The notes: generated from the sequence alone by a model not told the origin. 64,000 nucleotides of DNA from Heterocephalus glaber (GCF_000247695.1 NW_004624843.1:5714372-5778371); one strand, 5' to 3'; shown: positions 43,268-54,992, numbered from the stretch's first letter. Translations and numbers: made by a program.

Positions 43268-44137
43268 GTGAGTCCAACTCTGCCTTGCAAGAACAGCACC
43301 AAGGGGGGCCTCAGTCTGCTTATCTGGAAAATGGGCGTGCTCCCCAGCCCTAGTCAGGTGACCCGAAAGAGCCTGTGTATCGCCTCCACACCAGAGCCAT
43401 CCAGGCCTGTGACCTCCTTCCCAATTGCAGCCGGGTTCAGTTGCATCCACACCCGCCTCCCGCATCCTGCCAGTTCTCTTCCTGGGAAGAGGCAGCCACC
43501 TGCCCTCGCCACCTCCCCTTCAGGGCGCCGGGAGACCATGGTGGCTCTTAGGATACCACTTCCCATCTGGGAGCCTCACCTGGGCTCCCAGAACTGCTGC
43601 ACAGGGGAGCGGAACACAGAGGTCTCCCCGCGCAAAGGGCAGAGAGGAAGCCAGCCCACACCTGAGGGGCTGCTGTGTCCTCCGCCAGGCTGGGCAGGAA
43701 GGGAAGGATGAAGAGGCGGGGAATTTTGCTAACAACATTGCGGGCACAGTAGAAGGTTTTGTGAGTTGGGTTGGAGGGGGAGGAAGAAGTTGGGAAAGAA
43801 AAGGGAAAGGAGGTCCAGAGTTCGGGAAATCGGGGTGAGCCAGCAGCTGTTAACACTACCAGATGTGTCAGCTGTCTATGCGACACGCTACCCCGGAACC
43901 CAGTGTCTCGAAGCACCCGCCCGGTGCTCGCTCACAGCCCTCTGGACACCCCCAGGTGGCCGTCCTTGGGCCGCAGTTGCTGGCTCTCGGCGGGGGCCCT
44001 GGCGGTGATCCCTGACTCAACAGCCCACGCCTGCCTTTCCAGGTCTCAGGGTTCCCGGCTCTGGTGTCAGCTGCCCTGTCTTAGCTTGTCATCCACAGCT
44101 CAGCCTCAAGACCTCCTCCTCCTCCCCTCTCCTGCAG
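43268..44137 (+). other. INPP5D: INPP5D intron 18
   Basis: 870 bp of unique, GC-rich sequence without recognised repeats. Long open frames here follow from base composition. Confidence 0.88.
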
Positions 44138-44227
44138 GCAGCACCAGCGACATCATGACGAGTGACCACAGCCCTGTGTTCGCCACGTTTGAGGCCGGGG
44201 TCACCTCCCAGTTCGTCTCCAAGAACG
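44138..44227 (+). CDS. INPP5D: INPP5D exon 19 (5-phosphatase, SDHSPV motif)
   Basis: Encodes residues 690 to 720, STSDIMTSDHSPVFATFEAG then VTSQFVSKN. SDHSPV (698-703) holds the catalytic His700 and ends the phosphatase domain. Acceptor cctgcag, donor GTAAGC. Confidence 0.97.
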
Positions 44228-44630
44228 GTAAGCGGTGGCCGCAACTGGGTCTCTGTTTTCTCAGCTTCTGCTGCAGCCATTTGTGGTCTGCATGGAGTGA
44301 GGCTGATTCTCCCGCCAAGCCCAGAGCCCGCTGACCGATGCTGGGCGTGCAGGCGGAGGCACCATCATTCCGGAGAATCTACCCACTGTGTCCGGCAAAT
44401 ACACTGACCTATTGCAAACTCAGTCTGCTGCAGTCAGAAAGATTTCATGATTGGTGTCTACCAAAGTGCGGCCTGGCTACACTGAAGCCGGTTCTGGGGT
44501 TGGGACAGGGATGACCGTTGATCCGTGGTATGTTTGTTCTAACAGGTTTTAAGCTGATCCCTTCTGGGTGGGCAAGCACTTTAGCTTTCCACTTAATAGT
44601 GTGGTATACTTTATTGAATTACACTTACGC

Positions 44631-44714
44631 TGCCGGGGATTTAGCCTAGTGGTTTGGCTGCCTGCTGTGCAAGTGCAAAGACCCAAGTTCAATCACCAGT
44701 ACCCAAAAAAAAGA
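44631..44714 (+). repeat. ID-type SINE with target-site duplication
   Basis: 'gctgccggggatttagccta' to 'caatcaccagtacccaaaaa', flanked by GAATTACACTTACGCT and GAATTACACTTATGCT. Confidence 0.93.
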
Positions 44715-44861
44715 ATTACACTTATGCTTTCAAAGTGTGTCTATTTAAAGAAAACATTAAATAGGCATTAGTGGTGCTGGAGATGTTAGACATTGTGGAA
44801 ATGGGGTGTGGGCGGCTGTCTTGGAAAACACTAGATTTTTGTTTGTTTTCAGTTTAGTTTT

Positions 44862-45014
44862 TGTTTTTTGAGGGGGGAGGGGTTCAGGGTTTTGCCATGT
44901 AGTTCAGGCTGGCCTTGAACTCCTTACCTAGCCCAGGCTGGCTTTGACTTCTCAGTGATACTCCTGCCTCAGCCTCCCAAGTGCCAGGATCACAGGTGTG
45001 CACCACGACACCCA
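44862..45014 (-). repeat. B1 SINE, internally duplicated
   Basis: 'tcagggttttgccatgtagt' through 'gcaccacgacacccag'. Confidence 0.9.
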
Positions 45015-45717
45015 GTTCCGAAACACCAGATTTGCAGGCAGTTTTTCAAGTTGCCCAGCCCAGCCCTGGTCCCCAGGCAGCAGGGGCCGGGCAGTCCCTC
45101 TCATGTGTCCATCTGGTCACCCGCCTGGGTAGCCAGGGCTGTGGCGTCACCCCCTCTGCCCGCTCCTTACATCTGTGTGGCCCATTTAGGAAGCTGCATG
45201 TGGGGAACCCAAATCCAGGCAGGAAGAGGCCACTCCCATCCGCTGTGACCTGATGGACGCAGATGAGGCTGGGACCCTGTCTTTCTGGGGTGCCCCTCCC
45301 CAGATTGTTGGGTCTGGTGTCTGCAGCACCGGCAACATGGCCTCCCTTCTGCACCCCAGCTTGACATTGCTCTGCCAGTTATGTCTCCTTTCTAGCTTTG
45401 GCCTCTGCCTCTCCAGAACCTCCCTAGCATTTCCTCCTCATCCCTACTCCCCTTCTCTTTCTCTGAGTTGGGACAGCTCCATGGGGTGGCCCATGTCACC
45501 TCCGCGTCACTGGCGATGGTGTTGTCTGTTTCGGGCTCAAGGATACTGATCCCTGGGATGGAGTTTGGATTGAGTATCTACCTGAGGGACCCTGGCCCGG
45601 GTGCCTGGGGTTCTGTAGGAGAAAGTGAAGAAGGACAGATAGGTGGGAGGGACGAAAGGGAAGATTTGTTCTTGCTCCCAAGTGGCTCAGAATTTATAGG
45701 AAAATGAAGAATATTTA

Positions 45718-45955
45718 AAGCCAGCTTATATCCCAGCACTCGGGAGGCTGAGGCAGGAGGATTGCCATGAGTTCCAGGCCAGCCTTGGCTACATAGTGAG
45801 TTCAAAGCCACCCTGAACTATATAACAAGACCCTGCCTCAAAAAACCCAAAAAAACAAAGCAACAAAAAAGCTGCTGAGGGGATCTAGCTCAATGGTGCC
45901 ACCACCTGCCTCACAAACACAAGGTCCTGAGTTCGCTCCCCGGTACCACAAAAAG
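45718..45955 (+). repeat. B1 SINE followed by ID-type SINE
   Basis: B1 'tatcccagcactcgggaggc' to 'aagaccctgcctcaaaaaac' (45718-45862), then ID 'gaggggatctagctcaatgg' to 'gctccccggtaccacaaaaa' (45872-45955). Confidence 0.9.
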
Positions 45956-46369
45956 GAGCTGAACAGACTGGAATGGTGGTGAGCATCTGGGCCATTTTAC
46001 CAGCTCCCTGCCAGACCTAGTGGCAGACTGCAGAGTGAGGTTAGGGGCCGATGGGGCCCCAGAGCTTTGGGGCAGTGCTGAGAGTAGCACTTGGCGCCTC
46101 GAGCTCTGTTGTGTGTGCTGTGCCCCTGTGCGGCCAGCTCAGGATGGATCGGAGGCTGCTGCCAGCATTACAATGCCCAGCATGGGTGGGCATTGGCGCT
46201 CATGGTAGCTTTACTCCAAGGCAAACTTCTTCCTCCTGGACTCTGCCCTTCCTGGGACCCCGAGAGGGAGCTTGGCATGGCGAGTCCACACTCGGGAAGG
46301 AAGCCTTGGAGAGGCGCTGAAAATGTCGCGGCCTGCCACACCGCCTGAGCCTCTCCTCACTTGCTGCAG

Positions 46370-46483
46370 GCCCCGGGACTGTGGACAGCCAGGGCCAGAT
46401 TGAGTTCCTTGCATGCTACGCCACTCTGAAGACCAAGTCGCAGACCAAGTTCTACCTGGAGTTCCACTCCAGCTGCCTGGAGA
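46370..46483 (+). CDS. INPP5D: INPP5D exon 20 (C2 domain)
   Basis: Encodes residues 720 to 758, GPGTVDSQGQIEFLACYATL then KTKSQTKFYLEFHSSCLE. Start of the C2 domain that binds PI(3,4)P2 and allosterically activates the enzyme. Ala replaces an Arg of human (IEFLRCY, from memory). Acceptor gctgcag, donor GTGAGT. Confidence 0.96.
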
Positions 46484-47775
46484 GTGAGTGACCTTGGGCT
46501 GCCTTTGGGCGGGCGGGCAGGACCCTATCCTGGGTCCTTTTCAACATCTGAGTCTGTCCTCCTTTCTCCTCTCTGGAAAGGACTGAAAGAAGTGGGGCGC
46601 CAGGGGGACAGCTCTGTGCCAGCCGTGGGGACAGGAGCAGCAACCCACGTACTGACCCCGAGTCCCTGTGGTCACCTGGCTCCTCACCCTGACCCCAAGA
46701 CACACTGTAATGCCCTCAAGTCCCCCAAGCTGGGCTGTAACTCAGCCAGCGTCCTGAGCAAAGCTGCTGAGCCCATGAAGGGCACTGAGAGCCCAAAACA
46801 GCTGCTGGCACCTACCCGCCTTCGCCTGGGCCTCCTCATTCTTATGGGCACCTGCCTATGGTGGCTGCAGCATCCCACGGCAAGCTGCGGTGGAGCGCTC
46901 CCCTTACACAGACTGCCTTCAGGAAACACCATTTCCGGGTGGCATCTCTGGGCATATCATCCGCGGCTCTTCCTTGCTTCTAGTTCTCGCTGGACTGTCT
47001 GCAGAGTGGAGGGGGGAGGGGAGGAATCAACTCCACAAAGAGAAGCATGAAAGTGATGCTTCCAGAAATCAGAAGTTGTCACCAGCCACGATCCTGTCCC
47101 CTGTGCCTGTCCCTTCAGCTCAGCCCTGGCGACAGAGTGGCCTTTGCCACTAAGTCCCCAAACCCCCTATAGCCAGCAAGCTGGGTCAGAGCAGTTCCAA
47201 AACGGATGAGGATTTTTGTGCGGGTGTTTTTAATAAACTTTCGAGACATTTGCATACATTTCTATGGAAACGGCATATTAGGAAGCTTAAATTAGAATTT
47301 CAAAAGGCTGCTCTCCTGAGTGGCGTGGGACGAGCTGTCATGTTTCCCAGTCTTCTTGCCTGTGATGTGATGATGTCTTTGTTGCCTGGTTTATTGCAAA
47401 GGGGAGATGAAGAGGACGGAAATCTCTTTGATTTTCCTAAAAATAATTTGAGCACGTTGCCAAATGACCATCCCCTGCACAAAAACAGAATCCCCAGAAA
47501 GTCTAACTCTTCAATGGTGCTGAGGCCCCCAAGATTTAAGAGGAAGGAGGCTGGGTGTGGTGGCTCATGCCTGTAATCCCAGCCCTCGGGAGGCTGAGGC
47601 AGGAGGATCGCTTGAGTTTGAGGCCAGCCTGGGCCACCTAGTGAGTTCAAGGCCAGCCTGAACTACACGGCTAGGAGGGACACCTTTTTCCCTGCTGGGG
47701 GCAGTGGCCCTGGGAGGCGGCTGTGTCGGACCCTTGCTTCGCCTTCTGCAAACCTGCTTTCCTATCCCCCCACAG
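46484..47775 (+). other. INPP5D: INPP5D intron 20
   Basis: 46484-47545 is repeat-free, including an AT-richer stretch 47200-47520 that could be conserved non-coding DNA; one B1 lies near the end. Confidence 0.85.
47549..47680 (+). repeat. B1 SINE, internally duplicated
   Basis: 'ggctgggtgtggtggctcat', two 'aggccagcctg' blocks, tail missing; it ends about 95 bp before exon 21. Confidence 0.9.
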
Positions 47776-47858
47776 GTTTTGTCAAGAGTCAGGAAGGAGA
47801 AAATGAAGAGGGTAGCGAGGGGGAGCTGGTGGTGAAGTTTGGCGAGACCCTTCCCAAG
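47776..47858 (+). CDS. INPP5D: INPP5D exon 21 (C2 domain)
   Basis: Encodes residues 758 to 785, FVKSQEGENEEGSEGELVVK then FGETLPK. An acidic loop sits inside the C2 domain. Acceptor cccacag, donor GTAATT; ends phase 0. Confidence 0.96.
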
Positions 47859-50407
47859 GTAATTCTGAGAGGGGATGCTCCGCAGGAGGAAAATGGGGTC
47901 ACCAGGCCAGCAACACTGGCCAGGAGCAGAGCCAAGACCCTGCCTGAGCAGAGGGAGCCCACAGACTAAATGCAGCAGGGATGTGAGTTACCCCAGTATT
48001 CCCAAATAGCTCTCAGTTCCTCAGTCCACCTAGCAGTCCACACAAAATCACATGATTTTGCAAAGAAGAGAAAGATAGGTGTGGTGGCAAATGACTGTAA
48101 TCCCACCCAGCACAGAGGAGGCTGAGGCAGGAGGATCACTGTGAGTTCAAGGATACCCTGCACTACATAGTGAGTTCAAGGCCAGTCTGAAATGCGTAGC
48201 GAGACCCTGTCTCAAGAGAATCCAAAACTAAATAAGAAAGGAGCCCTAACATGCAGAACAAGAGGCTCATTTAGGGCCACACATCCGCAGCGGCAGAGCC
48301 AGGAGTCAGCCCCAAGTACACTCGGCTCCCCTTGGTTTTCTTTCTTTTTATGTACTAAGAACCTACCTGGTAAAATTTAGTATCCTGGTAACAGAATTCT
48401 ATTTTCTTTTTATTAGTACACACGTGCAGTTCGTAATGATCACATCCGTCTGAGGAGCTGGCACAGCACATCACACATCCCATGCCTTTTTACTTCCCCT
48501 TGCTGCCCCCTCCCCGGCACCCCGGGCTTGCTTGCCTATTTGGGGCTGGCCCACAGGCTCACATTCGGATGTGCAAGGAGCCTCGGCTCCCGGCTGAGCC
48601 CTGTGAACTCAGGCTACTTGACAGGTCTGTGGGACGCAGGGTGAGCTTGCAACTTTGCGGCCCTTCCTTCGTAGGAACGCACCTGTCTTTATGTAGAGAA
48701 ATGGTTTCTGGCCCAAACTGCATTTGTGATCCTGAGGGACAGGGGAGGCTCTCGTCGTCCTTGACTGTGAGCTCTGGGTGCACAGCCGAGCGGGGCACGG
48801 TTTCTTTCTCAGATCACTAGGGAGGGAAGGGCACAAAGAAGGGGCATCCGGGCCAAGGGGTTGCCCCAGAAGCTCCCCTCAGGTGACAGCTGCGTGCGTT
48901 TGGAGGCCAGCTGTACAGGGCGGAGGGAGCTGCTTGTGTGAGCTCTGGGGGCTGAGCTTGCCCTGCGGCCTTAACCACTGATTGGAGCATCTCTGTGGTC
49001 CCGGGGTAGAGGATGCACCCAAGCTGGGGTTGCTCCTGATTTGGGTGCCCCCGCAAGTTCATCAGGCTCTCACTGGTCCTCTACTGAGCCCCGAACAGCT
49101 CTCAGAGGCCCGTACTGGGGCTGTCAGGCCTGGAGTCCTTGGAGTTCTTGGCCCCAGGGCCACACACACACCCCCCCAGCTAGACCCATCCTCCTGCTCC
49201 CTCCTGGCTGCGCCCCAGGGAGCCAAATTGTTTCCTCCTTTGGTGACACTTTGGGAAAGACACCGGGATCCCAGTCCCCATGGCACATCCACTCCCACTC
49301 CAGCACAGGACCTCTAGAGGGCACCCCTGTCTCCCTCCTCCCTACTTCCTCCTTGGCTAGGGAAGATGGGGTCTCATAACTGTGTGTGCACCCCCTGCCC
49401 TGGGCTGGCTCTAATTCAGCCATGTCACTGCCTGCCAGTGAGCCCTGTGGTTGGTGGGGCCCTCAAACCCCAGCATGCCTCAGAGACCCACTGCGATGTC
49501 CAGTCTTTGTTCTGGAACTTTCTGAAGAGAGAAATAGCGAGTCCGTCCTGATGTTCAGTATGGCGCTCAGAGCCTACTCCTGGGGTCTTTGGTGTCTGGA
49601 AGGGAAGGGAAGGCAAGGGACAGCCTGGAGCAGCTAACCCTAACCCTTTTGTGGTGCTGTCATTGTGGGGAATAGCCTGAAGTGGAGAAAAATACATAAA
49701 TTCCAGCTGAATGTAGGTGCTAATATGATGCTAGAGCCTGTCCCTGAGCTAGCCACAGGCCCTACACTGAGGAGGCTTGAGGTTTACCCAGCAGGGTGCA
49801 AATCCTGAGCTGAGCCAGACCAGCAAGCACCCTGGAGGCCAGCAATGCCTGGCTCTAAGTGATTTCCTGCATCTGGAAGTTGAGGACAGGGCTGCAGTGC
49901 AGGAGGCTGTCAGTCGTTGAACCATGCACTGCAGACCCAGCTGGAGGAGCACACAGGCCTCCTTCTCCCCTGACGCCTGTGAGAGGACCTGAAGGGAAGG
50001 AAGGTGGCTTTATGGGGGTGCCTGGCGCAGTGGGGTGGAAAGCCCATTCCATACCTGGCTCTGACCCCTCCCCCAGGTTCCAGGACCCTACAGAGGAGGG
50101 AAGAAAGGAAAAGATGCAGCGGGCAAGGGGCCATTTGGAGTCAGCCCTTTCCCTAGGTCCTGGGAGCTCGGGCCAGCATAGGAGGCCTGGGCTGCAGGTG
50201 GCAAGGGGTGAGGGACAAGAAGAAAGGTAGGCCCTGCCTGGTGGGCTGGGTGCAGGTATGGGTTCCTACCTGCACTCTTAGTCATAGGAAGCTGAAACTT
50301 GAACCTGGACAACATATTCAGCCCTGTTTTCCTACGTGTGCTCCACATCCACCTGGTCCTTGCCTGCCCCCACCTGTTGGCACTAATCCTGTGCCTTCTC
50401 CCTGCAG
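47859..50407 (+). other. INPP5D: INPP5D intron 21
   Basis: One B1 at 48073-48222; the remaining 48230-50407 is GC-rich unique sequence with no repeat or coding homology I recognise. Confidence 0.87.
48073..48222 (+). repeat. B1 SINE, internally duplicated
   Basis: 'gataggtgtggtggcaaatg' through 'gcgagaccctgtctcaagag'. Confidence 0.9.
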
Positions 50408-50495
50408 TTGAAGCCCATCATCTCTGACCCCGAGTACCTGCTGGACCAGCACATCCTGATCAGCATTAAGTCCTCTGACAGTGACGAATCCTACG
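50408..50495 (+). CDS. INPP5D: INPP5D exon 22 (C2 domain)
   Basis: Encodes residues 786 to 815, LKPIISDPEYLLDQHILISI then KSSDSDESY. Acceptor ccctgcag, donor GTAAGT. Appears unchanged from human as I remember it. Confidence 0.97.
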
Positions 50496-50647
50496 GTAAG
50501 TTAAGCATCCCCATCCTATCCCTTCTCCTGTCCCGTGGGCTTCTGGGCATAATGGCCCAGAGCCAAGGTCCCTCCCACATGTGGAGCCTTCCTGGGTCCA
50601 GTCTGTGCGCCTTGTAGGTATTATATGATTTTATCCTGACATGAGTT

Positions 50648-51170
50648 ACAGTATTAGTTAGCTTTTCCATCCCTGAAATACAACACAATGTAAAGGAGGA
50701 GAGGTTTATATTGGCTCATGATTTCTGTGGGTTCAGTCTGTGGTCAGCTGGCTCCAAGGTAGAAACAGCATGCCGGAAGGGCGTGGCAGAGGAAAGCTGC
50801 TCACCTTATGGCAGCCAAGAAGCAGAGAGAAGGGAGGAGTTGGGGACAAGAACACACCTTCCAGGTCACACCCCCAATGGCCACCTCCAAGCAGGGCTCA
50901 CCTCCTAACACATTTAGCAATGATAAAGGTTGAAGCAAGAGGATCACTACAAGGTTGAAGCCAGCCTGGGCTCCATAGTGAGTTCAAGACTAGCCTGAAC
51001 TACATAGTGAGACCCTGCCTCAAAAACAAAACAAAACTCATGGATGAATCCACAGATGAGTATAGTGCCCCCATGATCCTATCACTTTACACACACACAC
51101 ACACACACACACCACACACACACACACACACACACGACTTTGAGGGACATTTTAGCTCTAAGCCATAACA
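50648..51170 (-). mobile_element. MaLR/ERVL-type LTR (reverse) with nested B1 and (CA)n
   Basis: On the minus strand it begins TGTTATGGCTTAGAGCTAAA, typical of MaLR LTRs, and ends in CTGTAACTCAT near 50640. Its middle shares 'ggtcagctggctccaagg' and 'ccttccaggtcacaccccca' with the LTR at 23973-24370. A B1 (50936-51040) and a CA run (51090-51135) interrupt it. Confidence 0.65.
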
Positions 51171-51689
51171 CCTACCATTCCCCAGTGCATGGACAAATGA
51201 AAGCATAGAAGGATCACATGACTAACCCGGGCCTCACAGGTAATAATTGGCTGAGCCCTAATTCGAGCCCAGTTCTGCTTGTACTGCCGAGTCCAAGTCT
51301 CAGCCCGCCATGCAGAGCTGCAGCACCCCCTGTTGGCCAAGTTGGCTTCCTTTAGCTTTAAGGGGTTTTTTTCTTTGCACAAGTTTTAAACTTGTCTCTT
51401 CTTCCCTGCCCATCTCGATTTGTCATTTGTTGCGATGTCTCAAACCTTGGGAAGTTGGCGTCACCTACAGCAGCCAGATTAGCATTCAATTCTGTCTTTC
51501 TGCTGGATTTTCTAGGATTTAATTTTTCTGTTCACAGTGACTAATCCATGGGGAATTCATGTTGCTGTGAGGTTTGAGGTATTTGTCCCAAAGTGCTGAG
51601 GCACTGTTCTAAAGGGGCTATGAACTGATCCTTGCCTGGCCATTGTTCTTTTGTTTGGATGGTCAAACAAGCAACTTGTTTGTCTGCTT

Positions 51690-51880
51690 GTTTGTTTGTT
51701 TTTGAGACAGGATCTTGCTTGTTTTGAGACAGGATCTTGTTTGTTTTTGAGACAGGATCTTGCTATGTAGTTCAGGCTGACCTTGAACTCAGTATGGAGC
51801 CCAGGCTGGCCTCAAACTCAGGGTAATTCTCCTGCCTCAGCTTCCCCAGTGCTGGGATCTGCCACCATGCCCAGCTGGGC
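51690..51880 (-). repeat. B1 SINE with triplicated 3' end
   Basis: The block 'gagacaggatcttg' occurs three times at 51701-51762, followed by a normal minus-strand B1 body to 'gccaccatgcccagct'. Confidence 0.9.
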
Positions 51881-51994
51881 CATGTTTTAAGGCACTGTCT
51901 TCAGGTGGTGGGGTCTAGTCTGTAAACTAATACTCCTTGTTCCTCCCACGGTTGGCTGGATCTTGACGCTGCTATTGGCTTCTCTTCCCCCCAG

Positions 51995-52144
51995 GTGAGG
52001 GCTGCATTGCCCTTCGGCTGGAGGCCACAGAAACCCAGCTGCCTGTCTATACGCCACTCACCCACATTGGAGAGATGACGGGCCACTTCCAAGGTGCCAT
52101 TAAGCTGCAGACCTCCCAGGGCAAGAAGAGGGAGAAGCTGTATG
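51995..52144 (+). CDS. INPP5D: INPP5D exon 23 (C2 domain end)
   Basis: Encodes residues 815 to 865, GEGCIALRLEATETQLPVYT, PLTHIGEMTGHFQGAIKLQT and SQGKKREKLY. Acceptor ccccccag, donor GTAAGC. Completes the C2 domain. Confidence 0.97.
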
Positions 52145-52263
52145 GTAAGCCAGCCTTCTGTTCCTCTCCATCCTGCGGGTCCATTAGGTGTCAGGGCAGA
52201 ACCCAAGCAAAAAGGAGCTCAGGTGATCTGACCCATCCTTTCCTGATTGAAGACTTTCTCTAA

Positions 52264-52400
52264 GCCAGGTGTAGTGGCACTCACTCACCTGTAACCCCAG
52301 CTCTCTGGGAGGCTGAGGCAGGAGGACCACAAGTTCAGGCCCAGCCTGGATAACTTAGCAAGACTCTGTCTCCTAAAAAAGCCGGGATGAATGGTGTGGC
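52264..52400 (+). repeat. B1 SINE (B1-dID, truncated)
   Basis: 'agccaggtgtagtggcactc' through 'agactctgtctcctaaaaaa'. Confidence 0.87.
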
Positions 52401-52661
52401 TGCAGATTGGACATCCCCAGTAACATTAAAAAGACTGGCTCCCAATACACTGTCACCAACCATTTGTACCTAGAAGCCCCTAGCCTTGTGCTTAGCACAT
52501 TTCTTTGGTTTTTCCCTTTTTTGGCTCCAGCTGCCTTCAAAAGAGCAGCATCCTCTAGTCTTAACTTGACCCCAAATCTCTCTGTCCTCTTAAATGTTAC
52601 TTCCTTACTTTGGCTGGCTGCAGGGAAGTTTCATTTATTATGTCTCCCCAAAAGTGACACG

Positions 52662-52746
52662 GGGGCTGGAGATGTAGCTCAGGGGCGGAGCGCTTGCCTC
52701 ACGTGCGTCAGGCCCCGGGTTCCATCCTCACCAATACACAAGCACA
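52662..52746 (+). repeat. older ID/tRNA-Ala-type SINE
   Basis: 'gggggctggagatgtagctc', 'gcggagcgcttgcctcacgt', 'gttccatcctcaccaataca'. Confidence 0.85.
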
Positions 52747-53214
52747 CACCTGCACACCAATGCAGTCATGTTTGGTAACAAATAGTCTTGGTGGCTGTTT
52801 CTTCACCCTCCGTGAAACACCAGCCTGGGGAATCATCCCCCATCTATGTCCAGAGGAGACCCTGCTGATCAAGTCTTAGATAAAAATGGTCCTACTCTGT
52901 GGGGAAGACCTTACTAACATGATGAGAACCTGGTGTGCTGAGATTAGAATTTATCATTTTCTCCTGCCCCCAAATTTTGAAACTTTCCAATTTGAATCTA
53001 TACATTCCATTAAATCTTCTCTGTATGGAATAATAAAAGGGTTGAGAGATACAGGGCTGCCCAAAATTTGTTTACCAAATAGTTCTTCCTTTTCACACTG
53101 GAGGCAGTTGATTTCCTTTTTCTTTCCTTTTCTCCTTCACTTTAATCCATACTAAGCACTGAAATAACAATGCCTAAAATGAAGTGGGCTTTAACTACAG
53201 ACTTGATAACATAC

Positions 53215-53395
53215 AAAGTGATCGTCTCACGCATATCATCTTACTCATCTCTCATAGCATCCTTGTGTTATTGTCCTTGTTTGACAAAAAGGGAAACTGA
53301 GGCACACAAAGGCTAAGTGATCGGCTTATGGTCACATGCCTAGTCAGTGGCCAGGCCAAGGTGAGAGTGTGGGTTCATGCAGTGCCACCCAGGGA
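53215..53395 (-). repeat. MIR SINE
   Basis: 'gggaaactgaggcacacaaa', 'ggtcacatgcctagtcagtg' are the MIR core read in reverse. Confidence 0.83.
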
Positions 53396-53711
53396 GCCGT
53401 CTCCATGGATCTGGCTCCTCCTTGCCCTGTGAGAGCTCATTTCTCCAGCAGGATAGTGGGTTGGAGTGATGGGACTTGACACTCTGGCAGCCATAAGCCA
53501 GAGTCAGAAATGAAGACGAGTCCTCATTCCCCTAAAACCCATGCACAGGTTGACAATGAGTACCAAATGCTCGTTTGGACCCACTATTTACCTTTGTTTT
53601 GTTCTAATCTGATAAGCAGTATTTACCTGTTTTGTCCCTTGCTAAAACCAACAAGTTGGGACTGTCACATGAAATGACAACTCTGTGTCACACATGTGAA
53701 TTCTCCTCCTT

Positions 53712-53784
53712 CTGGAGCCATGGCAGGCATAACTAATCAATCACCAAATTCCTGAAGCCATGGCAGCCACAACTAATCAATTAC
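53712..53784. repeat. two-copy tandem duplication (period ~40 bp)
   Basis: CTGGAGCCATGGCAGGCATA and CTGAAGCCATGGCAGCCACA, each followed by ACTAATCAATC/TAC. Confidence 0.9.
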
Positions 53785-53915
53785 TGAACAGAGGCCTCGG
53801 GCTCTTGCTTAAAACACTTCCCCAAGTAGCCACAATTTACCATCCACTTTGCTATTCCTGACCAAACTCTGGGAGCCAGGCCCTCACATTTTCTTTCCTG
53901 GCCCGTGCTTTTCAG

Positions 53916-54012
53916 ACTTCGTGAAGACAGAGCGGGATGAGCCCAGTGGGCCGAAGTGTCTGAAGAGCCTCACCAGCCACGACTCCATGAAGCAGTGGGA
54001 GCCTGCTGCCAG
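53916..54012 (+). CDS. INPP5D: INPP5D exon 24
   Basis: Encodes residues 865 to 897, DFVKTERDEPSGPKCLKSLT then SHDSMKQWEPAAR. Linker between C2 and the tail. Acceptor tttcag, donor GTAAGG. Confidence 0.96.
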
Positions 54013-54572
54013 GTAAGGCAGGACTGGAGACTTACACACTAGCTCAGCTGTGAGGAGCAGGAGAAGCCAGGGTCAAAGGAAGGAGGCTCCTGCCCGGCCC
54101 AGGGCAGCTCTCTCCTGCCCTCAGCTCAGGTCTTCAGGCCACCAAGCGATGCCTGTGTGACCATGAGGAAGCCTGGGAGACTCCTCCTTGTTGGGAGGCC
54201 TGGCTCAGCTCAGCCAGTGTTAGTTGAGCACCTCCTGTGTCGGGTGCTTGGAGAAACCGAGGCAAGTTAGGTACAGTCCCCAACTTGGGAACCTGGGCTG
54301 ACGGGAGCTGCAGAGGGGTCCCTGAGACCCAGGTGCCCTGAACTCTTTGTTCCCATGAGATCATTGCTGACCACGTGCGGTGTCACTACTGGGTCACCTC
54401 ACCCGGGTCTGAGCCAAACGCCGTCCATTACCAGCCTAGCCTGGGCCTCAGTCGACCAACCCATGGCACAGTGAAGAGATGGAGAGCCCAGGAGGCCCTA
54501 GGGACACCAGAGGGCACGGTCCTCAGGCAGGTGAGAGGCCGAGCCCTGACCGTGCCTCTGTCTTCCCTGCAG
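54013..54572 (+). other. INPP5D: INPP5D intron 24
   Basis: 560 bp, no recognised repeat; CpG-moderate unique sequence. Confidence 0.9.
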
Positions 54573-54854
54573 GGCTCCCCTGTGCAGTGCCCCGAGCATC
54601 ACCGACATCGTGAATCCCAGCTACATAGGTGTGGGCCCCTTCGGGCAGCCCCTGCACCCGAAGCTGGCCCTGTCCCCGACCCTAGACCAGCCATTCCCGG
54701 CCTGGAGCTACGACCCACTGCCCAAGGACTCCTCCCTGGGCCTGGGGAGAGGGGACAGTCCTCCCACTCCTCCCTCCCAGCCACCGCTGTCGCCCAAGAA
54801 GTTGGCCTCCGCCATGGCAAACCGGGGCCCCTGCCCCCGAGCACAGGAGCCAAG
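54573..54854 (+). CDS. INPP5D: INPP5D exon 25 (first NPXY, proline-rich)
   Basis: Encodes residues 897 to 991. ITDIVNPSYIG carries the first NPXY (Asn911-Tyr914), which after phosphorylation binds the PTB domains of Shc and Dok proteins. Human and mouse have Asn at the third position (NPNY) as I recall; here it is Ser, still a valid NPXY. Proline-rich runs follow (SPPTPPSQPPLSPKK, 960s). Acceptor cctgcag, donor GTGAGC. Confidence 0.95.
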
Positions 54855-54992
54855 GTGAGCATCCTGGCCACTCATCTGTCCGCTGGCTGGGGTCCACCCC
54901 CGAATGGCCTCAAGAGGGCGGGGCCTACTGTGGTGTTCGCCATGCCACACCCTAGCCAAGTGGCACAGTGTGGTTTTATTTTATTTTATTTC

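Larger units (their letters stand above)
44228..46369 (+). other. INPP5D: INPP5D intron 19
   Basis: Contains ID and B1 elements; 45015-45715 and 45960-46369 are unique sequence. Confidence 0.87.
50496..51994 (+). other. INPP5D: INPP5D intron 22
   Basis: A reverse-oriented MaLR-like LTR with nested B1 and CA repeat, then 51175-51685 unique, then a B1. Confidence 0.87.
52145..53915 (+). other. INPP5D: INPP5D intron 23
   Basis: B1, an old ID, a MIR and a two-copy 40-bp tandem duplication; 52750-53210 is AT-rich and unrecognised. Confidence 0.85.

Noticed and set aside
46484..47050. 188-codon open frame after exon 20
   Set aside because: Starts in the donor region of exon 20 and has no recognisable domain; a composition effect.
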